From: Spirochaetales bacterium
Lineage (GTDB): Bacteria; Spirochaetota; Spirochaetia; DSM-27196; SKKC01
DNA length: 5,999 nucleotides
Assembly: GCA_007126865.1 (NCBI GenBank)
Contig: SLAN01000035.1
Span: 1 to 5,999 of the forward strand
Direction: 5' to 3'
A program made the translations under genes and the position numbers. The notes below the pieces were generated by a model. It made no database searches, was not told where the DNA came from, and saw only the letters and a program-made list of their open reading frames with translations. Below, piece after piece: positions 1 through 4,887 of the stretch. Position 1 is the stretch's first letter. Each line of letters starts with the position of its first letter.

Positions 1-65
1 TCTCACGTCGTGGAGGAGCATAAACGCCGGCGACACGGGCCCGGAAGCGCCGCATCGCCGCGTGC

Positions 66-91
66 GCCCGGCACGGTGGGCCGTACCGGGC
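66..91 (-). terminator. Hairpin downstream of the solute-binding protein gene, possible terminator
   Basis: On the minus strand an 11-bp stem pairs GCCCGGTACGG with CCGTGCCGGGC around a 4-nt loop (CCCA), with a single T-G wobble. It lies 33 nt past the stop codon of the binding-protein gene, where a transcription terminator or RNA 3'-end stabiliser would be expected. No T-run follows, so it is not a classical intrinsic terminator. A 3'-end or attenuating structure ahead of downstream importer genes is an alternative. Confidence 0.45.
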
Positions 92-124
92 TACAGTCGG
101 TTTGTCTGCTACCGCTCTCGTGTG

Positions 125-1951
125 TTACCGCTCGTAGATTCGATGCAGGATCGACACGACATTGTAGTCGTTGATCGGCTGCGGCATGATGTTGGCGAGA
201 CGATTGTCGACGCCGGCCATACGCGCCGGGTTGTACGTATACACCCAGGGGATCTGCTCGATCCAGATTTCCTGCAGACGCCGGTAGCCGGCAGCCCGCT
301 CATCTTCGTCGAGGGTGTAGTTGGCGTTGTACTGCGGATGACGTCCGAACCATACGTCGTCGACCTCACGCTCCCAGTCGCGTCGCGGCTCTTCCTGAAG
401 CGGCTCGATCATGTGCAGGTTGCCCGAGCTCGGATAGACGTTGGCGCCGCTGATCGGATCGACCGAGCCGGTGAGACCGATGATAATCGCGTCCCAATCG
501 TATCCGCCGGTGAGCTGACCCACGATCGCGTTGAAGTCGCCCGGCTGGAAGTTCACCTGGACGCCGATCTCCGCGGCTTCCTGGGCAAATGCTTCGCCGA
601 TGCCGACTCGCTGGCTGTTGTCGGAGTTCGTCTGCAGACGGAAACTTATGCGGTTACCGTCCGGATCCTGCCGCCAGCCGTCGCCGTTGCGGTCGACGTA
701 GCCGATCTCGTCGAGAAGGTCGGCAGCCCGGTCGGGATTGTACTCGTACGCAGCCTCCGGCGCGCCTTCCCAGTAGAAGGGGCTGAACTGCGGCACAAAG
801 CTGTACTGCGGATAGCCGAATCCGAATGCGATGTTATCAATCAGCGTCTGGCGATCGACGAGGTGCGCCATGGCCTGGCGGAACTCGAGGGTGTTCATCC
901 ACTCGATGACGTGATCGTCCACCGGCGAATCGGGGTTCTGGTTGAAGGTAATGAACTGCGTTGAGGCGGCCGGCCCGATATCATAGAGCGTCACCCCGAG
1001 CTCTTCCTGTCGGTCGACGAGCACGGCGTAGTCTTCGCCGCGAAACGCCGAGCTTCCGGAGCCGTATACGTCGATCTCTCCGGCGAGAAAACGCTGGAGC
1101 GCGGTATCGTTATCCGGCACGACGGTAAACTCGACCTCGTCGAGGTACGGCAACTGGGTTCCCGCATCGTCGCTTTCCCAGTAGTAGTCGTTGCGCTCGA
1201 GGATTACGCGCTGACCCGGTACGTAGTCACCTACCACGAAGGGGCCGGTCCCGACGATCGAATCGATATCGGTGTCAACTCCCCAGTGGCTGTTCATTGC
1301 GGCGAAGCCCTCTTCGCGCAGAATCGGCTCGAGCATGTGGCGCGGCGCAGGCGGAAGCCCGCTTACCGGGTAGACGAGACCCGCGTAAACCTCGGTGACC
1401 GAGACGCGCACGGTGCGATCGTCGAGTGCTTCCCACTCGGCGAATTCATCGCCGACCATTTGACCGGAGGTGTAGTTGCTCTCTACGTCCGGGTGTGTGA
1501 CGATCTCCGAGCTGAACACGAAGTCGTCAGCGGTCACCGGCTGCCCGTCGCTCCAACGGAGCCCCTCGCGCAGGGTGAACGTTACCGACAGATCGTCGTC
1601 GCCGATCTCCCAGCTCTCGGCCATGGACGGTTCGATCTCCAGCGTGTGCTGATTCCGACGAACCATCGCCGAATGGAGCATGTTCGTAATATCGGTCGAC
1701 GACGTCTCCGCGGCGATCCAGGCGTTGAATGTCCGCGGATCGCTGGTTGAGGCGACGGTCATACTGCCGCCCTGCTGACCGAGATCCCAGCCGGCATCGT
1801 GATCGATGGCTACGAGCCCTTCAAACTGCGAAACAGCTCCCTCTTCATCGACGTCGATGACGTCCGGTTCCTCGGGCGCCCCGCCCGCAAACAGAACGGC
1901 AGGTGCCAGCAACAGTGCCAGCACTGCCGAAAGCAGCGTAAGCTTTCTCAT
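125..1951 (-). CDS. Periplasmic solute-binding protein of a peptide/oligosaccharide-type ABC importer (family 5)
   Basis: The 608-residue product is an extracytoplasmic substrate-binding protein of the SBP_bac_5 family (DppA/OppA-like), which delivers peptides, sugars or other solutes to an inner-membrane ABC importer. Residues 1-22 are a signal peptide: MRK, a hydrophobic stretch, then LFA before GG. There is no lipobox cysteine, so the protein is probably soluble in the periplasm. The mature start is strongly acidic. Family hallmarks are the block around residues 112-150 (AESWEI, TFTLREGLRWSDGQPVTADDFVF), the GTGPF segment near 234 followed by ILERNDYYW, and the late YNPDRAADLLDEIGY motif. 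Length is normal for the family. The ATG at 1951 has a strong Shine-Dalgarno, AGGGAGGAA, with GGAGG 6 nt upstream. No permease or ATPase genes are in view; they may lie beyond the left edge. The substrate cannot be read from sequence. Confidence 0.95.
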   Translation of the reverse strand: MRKLTLLSAVLALLLAPAVLFAGGAPEEPDVIDVDEEGAVSQFEGLVAIDHDAGWDLGQQGGSMTVASTSDPRTFNAWIAAETSSTDITNMLHSAMVRRNQHTLEIEPSMAESWEIGDDDLSVTFTLREGLRWSDGQPVTADDFVFSSEIVTHPDVESNYTSGQMVGDEFAEWEALDDRTVRVSVTEVYAGLVYPVSGLPPAPRHMLEPILREEGFAAMNSHWGVDTDIDSIVGTGPFVVGDYVPGQRVILERNDYYWESDDAGTQLPYLDEVEFTVVPDNDTALQRFLAGEIDVYGSGSSAFRGEDYAVLVDRQEELGVTLYDIGPAASTQFITFNQNPDSPVDDHVIEWMNTLEFRQAMAHLVDRQTLIDNIAFGFGYPQYSFVPQFSPFYWEGAPEAAYEYNPDRAADLLDEIGYVDRNGDGWRQDPDGNRISFRLQTNSDNSQRVGIGEAFAQEAAEIGVQVNFQPGDFNAIVGQLTGGYDWDAIIIGLTGSVDPISGANVYPSSGNLHMIEPLQEEPRRDWEREVDDVWFGRHPQYNANYTLDEDERAAGYRRLQEIWIEQIPWVYTYNPARMAGVDNRLANIMPQPINDYNVVSILHRIYER

Positions 1952-1979
1952 TTACTTCCTCCCTGACGGAATAGAGTGG

Positions 1980-2045
1980 TTGTGAGCAGAGAGTATCAGA
2001 GGCCTTCGCGTCTGTGCAAGCGAAACTTAGCAGTCCACCTCACAA
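1980..2045. repeat. Widely spaced inverted repeat TTGTGAG / CTCACAA
   Basis: TTGTGAG at 1980-1986 and CTCACAA at 2039-2045 are perfect 7-bp inverted arms around 52 bp. Nearly concentric within them is a second pair, TTCGC (2005-2009) and GCGAA (2020-2024). They bracket the predicted promoter of the binding-protein gene. The arms resemble Rex half-sites, but the spacing is far too wide for one Rex operator. Chance is quite possible for arms this short. Confidence 0.3.
1990..2019 (-). promoter_or_regulatory. Candidate sigma70-type promoter for the solute-binding protein gene
   Basis: On the minus strand TTGCAC (2019-2014) is followed after 18 bp by TACTCT (1995-1990). A TG one base ahead of the -10 makes it extended. 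Transcription would start near 1983, leaving a leader of about 30 nt with the strong ribosome site at 1956-1964. Both hexamers match consensus only partly, so this is a weak prediction. Confidence 0.3.
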
Positions 2046-2095
2046 TACTGTTGGAAAAGACGAACCAACCTACCCGACCGTGGGCCGCGACTCGT

Positions 2096-2115
2096 AATCG
2101 TCGATATCGTCGATT
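2096..2115. promoter_or_regulatory. 20-bp near-perfect palindrome, candidate operator
   Basis: AATCGTCGATATCGTCGATT reads the same on both strands at 18 of 20 positions; the only failures are the symmetric T-T pair at 2101 and 2110. The same stretch is also a tandem direct repeat of the 9-mer ATCGTCGAT (2097-2105, 2106-2114). It sits between the divergent binding-protein and rex genes, where a dimeric regulator could act on either. The cognate protein is unknown, and the sequence does not match the TTGTGA-type Rex consensus. Confidence 0.35.
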
Positions 2116-2122
2116 CTCGACT

Positions 2123-2148
2123 TAATCGCACCGAAGATTATGTGATTA
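2123..2148. promoter_or_regulatory. Inverted repeat TAATCGCA-N10-TGTGATTA, candidate operator upstream of rex
   Basis: Eight-base arms at 2123-2130 and 2141-2148 pair at seven positions plus one G-T, with a 10-bp spacer. It lies about 75 bp ahead of the rex start codon, in a locally AT-rich stretch. Arm centres are 18 bp apart, close to two helical turns, which would suit a dimeric DNA-binding protein. It is not a canonical Rex operator because the spacer and inner bases differ. Confidence 0.3.
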
Positions 2149-2182
2149 GCTTCCGTTTTTCTCTGGATTATTGCGGACAATG

Positions 2183-2188
2183 TATATT
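2183..2188 (+). promoter_or_regulatory. Possible -10 element for rex (TATATT)
   Basis: TATATT is the best -10 match in the rex leader and would start transcription around 2195, leaving a leader of about 30 nt that includes the ribosome site. No good -35 hexamer lies 16-18 bp upstream, so the call is tentative. Confidence 0.25.
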
Positions 2189-2209
2189 AAGATAACGAAA
2201 ACCACGGGC

Positions 2210-2215
2210 AGAGGT
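2210..2215 (+). promoter_or_regulatory. Ribosome-binding site that selects the rex start
   Basis: AGAGGT ends 9 nt before the ATG at 2225. Alternative in-frame starts, TTG at 2171 and ATG at 2180, have no comparable Shine-Dalgarno and would add 18 or 15 residues with no match to the Rex fold. The ATG at 2225 is therefore preferred. Confidence 0.6.
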
Positions 2216-2224
2216 AATAACGGC

Positions 2225-2890
2225 ATGACCGAGCATATATCGGAAAATACGGTACTCCGGCTGGCTCGCTATCTTCGCGTTCTCAATAAGCTACGCTCCC
2301 TCGGATTCGTCAAGGTTTTCTCCAATAACCTCGGTGACGCGATCGGGGTAACCCCCGCGGTAGTCAGGAAAGACTTCTCGACGATCCAGATCCACGGAAA
2401 CAAGCGGGGAGGATACTCGATCGACCATCTCATCGAAGAGATCTCCCGGATTCTCGGCAAGCGTACCGACCAGCCGGTTGTAATCGCCGGGTGCGGCCGC
2501 ATCGGGACGGCCCTCATGGAATACACCGAATTCGCGAGAGAGGGGATTCAGATCGTTGCCGGCTTCGACTCCGACCCGGAACGGCTCGATCCCGAGGGCG
2601 ATATTCCCGTGCTCGACATCTCGCAGTTACCCGACTTTGTCGTGGAGAACCAGATCCGCGTAGGCGTCATAAGCGTCCCCGACAGCGCCGCAGCGGCCGT
2701 GTTCGAGTCGATGATGCAGGCGGGTATCCGGGGTTTTCTCAATTTCACAACCGTAGAGCTGAAGTGCGCCGGCAGATGTCCGGACAACATCTGCGAACAC
2801 GAGTGTGTGGTGCATAACGTAAACATCAGTCTGGAGATCGAGAACCTCTTCTACCTGGTGCACCTGAAAAGCAGATTGCAGAACTCATAA
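2225..2890 (+). CDS. rex: Redox-sensing transcriptional repressor Rex, with a C-terminal four-Cys insertion
   Basis: Rex is a homodimeric DNA-binding repressor that senses the NADH/NAD+ ratio and usually controls fermentation and anaerobic respiration genes. The 221-residue product has an N-terminal winged helix (about 8-80) with the recognition segment VTPAVVRKDFS (42-52) and the wing KRGGYS. A Rossmann domain follows, with GCGRIG (89-94) and the acidic FDSDP at the end of the next strand. The late motif GIRGFLNFTT (168-177) corresponds to the family's G-I-L-N-F segment, and the last helix (ISLEIENLFYLV) is the domain-swapped dimer helix. Between them, in place of the short loop of typical Rex proteins, are four cysteines, C181, C185, C190 and C194 (CX3CX4CX3C). 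A metal or Fe-S site or a thiol switch there is inference only. It is divergent from the binding-protein gene and 22 nt upstream of the TPR gene. Confidence 0.93.
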   Translation: MTEHISENTVLRLARYLRVLNKLRSLGFVKVFSNNLGDAIGVTPAVVRKDFSTIQIHGNKRGGYSIDHLIEEISRILGKRTDQPVVIAGCGRIGTALMEYTEFAREGIQIVAGFDSDPERLDPEGDIPVLDISQLPDFVVENQIRVGVISVPDSAAAAVFESMMQAGIRGFLNFTTVELKCAGRCPDNICEHECVVHNVNISLEIENLFYLVHLKSRLQNS

Positions 2891-2912
2891 GCACTCGAGC
2901 ATACTAGGTCGG

Positions 2913-3620
2913 ATGGCAGGACTACCGTGGATCACCTCAGCGCGAAACTCGCCCGGCGAGGCCGTGAACCGCGCCGAGGAGATGGTATTGCGCTACGAGG
3001 CCGGGTATACCTACATGCAGGAGACGCTGCTCAACCTCCGACGCGAGCTCTCCTTTTTTCACGATCCGCTCGAGCAAACGTACTGGATGGCACGTGCGGA
3101 GTTTCTGCTCGGCGGGTTGAAGCGCTCGATCGGCGATCGACGCGGCGCCGACGCGTCATTTCAGCGCTCGCTACATTTCGCCGAGGAGGCGCTCGCCCGG
3201 CGCGAGTTCAGCGACGCCTTCCGAATCCTCGCTGACGCCCTCGGTCAGCTCCTGACTCTTCGTGGGATCCTGTTTCAGTTGTCGAACGGCTTGCGGGCAA
3301 GGGATGCTGCGATCATGGCCCTCGAGCTGGACTGGAGCAACCTGCGGGCACACGTCAGCGTTGGCGCCTACTATCTGAACGCTCCCGAAGTCGCCGGCGG
3401 CGATGTCGAGTACGCTACCAGTATTCTCGCGAATGTGGTTGCCGACCGCAGATCGAACCGGATCGAACGCTTTCTCGCCTACGGTTTTCTCGCCCTCGGC
3501 TACGACGAGCTCGACGATCGGAGGCGGTCTCACGAATCATTCCGGGAAGCGGCGGGAATCTTTCCGCGCAATCCGTGGCTGACCAGCATCGCCGACGAAA
3601 TCGAGGCACCTCCGTCGTAA
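2913..3620 (+). CDS. TPR-like helical protein of unknown function, cotranscribed with rex
   Basis: The 235-residue product is predicted to be almost entirely alpha-helical and probably cytoplasmic: no signal peptide or membrane segment is visible. Helix pairs with TPR character occur around residues 53-95 (WMARAEFLLGGLKRSIGD then ADASFQRSLHFAEEAL), 130-178 and 184-218 (FLAYGFLALGYDELDD then ESFREAAGIFPRNPW). The central segment AIMALELDWSNLRAHV, then YYLNAPEVAGGDVEYA, matches a pattern common in bacterial TPR proteins, where an Ala-Pro...Gly-Gly-Asp loop joins repeats. The ATG at 2913 has only a weak AGG upstream, and an in-frame ATG at 2982 has GAGGAG directly abutting it, so the exact start is uncertain. 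A 22-nt gap after rex and a hairpin 11 nt after its stop suggest a rex-TPR transcript. A scaffolding role is possible, but no function can be assigned. Confidence 0.8.
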   Translation: MAGLPWITSARNSPGEAVNRAEEMVLRYEAGYTYMQETLLNLRRELSFFHDPLEQTYWMARAEFLLGGLKRSIGDRRGADASFQRSLHFAEEALARREFSDAFRILADALGQLLTLRGILFQLSNGLRARDAAIMALELDWSNLRAHVSVGAYYLNAPEVAGGDVEYATSILANVVADRRSNRIERFLAYGFLALGYDELDDRRRSHESFREAAGIFPRNPWLTSIADEIEAPPS

Positions 3621-3625
3621 GTGTC

Positions 3626-3785
3626 GTTTCGAGCCGGTACGGTTCCGTCCGGCTGTTTCGACGCAGTTTCACGTGGGCATGCTTCCGCCCGGCACATTCG
3701 CCGAGGTTTCACGTGGGTATGCTTCCGGCCGGCAGATTCGCCGCCGTTTCACGTGGGCATGCTTCCACCCGGCAGATTCGCCGCC
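3626..3785. repeat. Tandem array of 40-bp repeats (three good copies plus one degenerate copy)
   Basis: Three head-to-tail 40-bp units lie at 3666-3705, 3706-3745 and 3746-3785, each starting GTTTCACGTGGG and running through a GCTTCC-CGGCA-ATTCGCCG core. They differ at only a few positions. The preceding 40 bp (3626-3665) keep the same phase and about two thirds of the bases, so they look like a decayed fourth copy. Each good copy contains the palindrome CACGTG, and copies 1 and 3 also contain GCATGC. The array fills almost the whole 167-bp space between two convergent genes. A 40-bp period is not a multiple of three, so it is unlikely to be coding. There are no unique spacers, so it is not a CRISPR array. 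Confidence 0.9.
3632..3654 (+). terminator. Hairpin terminator after the rex-TPR transcript
   Basis: AGCCGG-T-ACGG pairs with CCGTCCGGCT, ten base pairs with one bulged T and a very small TT apex (in practice about nine pairs and a 4-nt loop). It begins 11 nt after the TPR gene's stop codon and is followed by TGTTTCG, a poor T-tract. Position and stability suit a terminator for the plus strand. The hairpin falls inside the degenerate first unit of the 40-bp tandem repeat array. Confidence 0.5.
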
Positions 3786-3787
3786 CG

Positions 3788-4159
3788 TTAACAGCCGCAA
3801 CTCCGTTGTGCCGCGGCCGACGACGCATAGTCGAAGCCGAGCCGTTCACTGATCACGGTATTGCAGCGCTGCAGCACGTCGGCCATGTGTGCCTGGGCTT
3901 CGGAGAGCTCTTTCGTAACCTCGTGTCCGTTCACTTTCTGCTCGAGCGTTCGCAGCTCGGCAACATCTTCCTCAACAAGCGTTCCTTCGCTCTGCTTCGT
4001 CCGCAGATCGTGTACGAGTCGCGTGTAATCCAGCCGCAACGCGTACAGCTCGCTGTTGCTCTCGAACGCCTCCCGCGCCTCGAATAAGCGGCGGGTGGCA
4101 GGCTCTTCCCCGATCTTGCGGGCGAACATCTTTACCGCTTCTTTCTGTGCTGCTTCCAT
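3788..4159 (-). CDS. YlbF/YmcA-family protein with Cys tail (second of a tandem pair)
   Basis: This 123-residue protein belongs to the YlbF (Com_YlbF/DUF964) family of small helical proteins. In Bacillus subtilis YlbF and YmcA join YaaT in a cytoplasmic complex that binds Fe-S clusters and modulates RNA maturation and development. The family pattern is visible: a first helix (AVKMFARKIGEEPATRRLFEA), a central segment with regularly spaced leucines (to about residue 80), and a last helix ending in ISERLGFDYA. The final residues are SCGC, the same cysteine pair as its upstream neighbour; there is one further Cys in the last helix (LQRCN). It follows the first ylbF-like gene by 31 nt and is translated from AGAAGGA, 9 nt ahead of its ATG, a site that is part of a short duplication. 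Family membership is fairly sure; the pathway is inferred by analogy. Confidence 0.85.
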   Translation of the reverse strand: MEAAQKEAVKMFARKIGEEPATRRLFEAREAFESNSELYALRLDYTRLVHDLRTKQSEGTLVEEDVAELRTLEQKVNGHEVTKELSEAQAHMADVLQRCNTVISERLGFDYASSAAAQRSCGC

Positions 4160-4163
4160 CTGC

Positions 4164-4195
4164 TGTAGTCCTTCTCAGTTACAGTCCTTCTCAGT
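4164..4195. repeat. 16-bp tandem duplication carrying a stop codon and Shine-Dalgarno
   Basis: Two 16-bp units (4164-4179 and 4180-4195) match at 14 positions; the 13-mer AGTCCTTCTCAGT is identical in both. On the minus strand each copy reads ACTGAGAAGGACT, containing TGA and the Shine-Dalgarno AGAAGGA. The TGA in the first-read copy is the actual stop codon of the upstream ylbF-like gene; the AGAAGGA of the second copy sits 9 nt ahead of the next gene's ATG. The duplication thus gives the junction two consecutive ribosome-binding sites. Confidence 0.9.
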
Positions 4196-4616
4196 GGCAC
4201 CCGCACGAGGACGGACGAACCATCGCCGCGAGGTCTATACCGAGCTCTTCGCCCATGATCGCGTTCAGCTCCCGCAACTCCTCGACAAGGGCGGCCTGTG
4301 AGGCGCGGTATCGAGCGATCGTACTATGCTCGCTCATTTCGCGTTCGAGACGCTCGAGCTCGGCTTCGTCCTGCTCGCGGACGCCGCCCCACTGGCCGGC
4401 AGCCTGTAGGTAGTTGCTGCGGCGCTGGTACTCGGCGAAGAGCGCCTTTGCATCCGCGTCGTCTTGCAGCGCCTCGTAAGCCGCCTGATACTCGCGGTAC
4501 GCAGCGCCGGCGGCGACGGCATCCGCGAATTGCGCCGCAACATCCTCGAGCGAGGAACTCTCTGCCGGCGTTGAGAGATCCGCGGCATTCGTTTCGGTAA
4601 CGGTCGAGTCGGACAT
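4191..4616 (-). CDS. YlbF/YmcA-family protein with Cys tail (first of a tandem pair)
   Basis: The 141-residue product is a YlbF-family small helical protein. After a Ser/Thr/Ala/Glu-rich, probably disordered N-terminus (1-22), the family domain runs from about residue 23: AAQFADAVAAGAAYREYQAAYEAL, then a helix with DADAKALFAEYQRRSNYLQ, a charged linker, and a final helix RYRASQAALVEELRELNAIMGEELGIDLA. The tail ends SSCGCH; these are its only two cysteines. The tail of its downstream neighbour aligns with it (LG-x-D-x-A ... SCGC), so the two look like an ancient duplication or obligate partners. Bacillus YlbF also has a cysteine-rich C-terminus used for Fe-S binding in the YlbF-YmcA-YaaT complex. 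A strong Shine-Dalgarno, AGGGAGGAA, with GGAGG 5 nt ahead of the ATG, supports this start. It lies 271 nt after mrp on the same strand, separated by a palindromic element. Confidence 0.87.
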   Translation of the reverse strand: MSDSTVTETNAADLSTPAESSSLEDVAAQFADAVAAGAAYREYQAAYEALQDDADAKALFAEYQRRSNYLQAAGQWGGVREQDEAELERLEREMSEHSTIARYRASQAALVEELRELNAIMGEELGIDLAAMVRPSSCGCH

Positions 4617-4679
4617 CGATTCCTCCCTAACTACCTCTATCCTGACCCACCAGGCGGTCGTTTAACAACCCCATCAGTG

Positions 4680-4692
4680 GTGCACAGTGCAC
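4680..4692. repeat. Short dyad GTGCAC-A-GTGCAC
   Basis: Two copies of the self-complementary hexamer GTGCAC flank a single A, giving a 13-bp odd palindrome 64 bp upstream of the first ylbF-like start codon. Six bases of a further inverted pair (ACGAGC 4691-4696, GCTCGT 4711-4716) overlap it. It could be an operator or an RNA hairpin in the mrp-ylbF intergenic transcript, but a chance origin is not excluded. No convincing promoter is seen in 4617-4752. Confidence 0.3.
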
Positions 4693-4752
4693 GAGCCTCC
4701 GGACCGACGTGCTCGTCGCACCGCCCGTGCCTGTCATGCGGGGGATCGCTCC

Positions 4753-4885
4753 AGGAGCTTGTCGGACATGTGGGCAGAATTGAATATTGGCACAACCTGT
4801 TGCATACTCCCGCCCTTCACAATGCATGTTCGCGCAAGGGTATGCGCCCAATATTCAATTCCGAAGTGAAGTCCGACAAGCTCCT
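4753..4885. mobile_element. 133-bp palindromic intergenic element (MITE- or ERIC-like)
   Basis: The outer arms AGGAGCTTGTCGGAC (4753-4767) and GTCCGACAAGCTCCT (4871-4885) are perfect 15-bp inverted repeats. After exactly 9 unmatched bases on each side comes a second perfect pair, GAATTGAATATTGG (4777-4790) with CCAATATTCAATTC (4848-4861). Further in, GCATA (4802-4806) pairs with TATGC (4841-4845), and CCCTT (4813-4817) with AAGGG (4836-4840). The inner arms are AT-rich against a GC-rich background, which suggests foreign origin. The element begins 2 bp past the mrp stop codon and separates mrp from the ylbF-like pair. No clear target-site duplication flanks it and it encodes no transposase. 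It could be a non-autonomous transposon, a dispersed ERIC-type repeat, or a structured RNA that limits read-through. Confidence 0.8.
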
Positions 4886-4887
4886 AC

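Noticed and set aside
1..55. Start of another minus-strand gene (ATG at 55 or at 21)
   Set aside because: Neither start has a Shine-Dalgarno, and the 7-18 residues available do not resemble an importer permease start.
62..964. 300-codon plus-strand open frame opposite the binding-protein gene
   Set aside because: It is antisense to a well-supported family 5 binding protein, has no recognisable domain, and is rich in residues produced by reading GC-rich codons on the wrong strand.
1952..2224. Canonical Rex operator (TTGTGA, six bases, TCACAA)
   Set aside because: Half-sites TTGTGA and TCACAA occur but 54 bp apart; no properly spaced pair exists in the region.
3626..3785. CRISPR array
   Set aside because: The 40-bp units are directly adjacent with no unique spacers between them.
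3575..4087. 170-residue plus-strand open frame across the 40-bp repeats
   Set aside because: It runs antisense through the YlbF-family gene; the repeat period is not a multiple of three, so the repeated peptide changes frame in each unit.
4660..4670. Clostridial-type Rex half-site (TTGTTAA on the minus strand)
   Set aside because: Only one half is present; there is no inverted partner at operator spacing.
4627..4851. 74-residue minus-strand open frame between mrp and the first ylbF-like gene
   Set aside because: It crosses the palindromic element, has no ribosome site, and its notable residues come from the repeat arms; no family resemblance.
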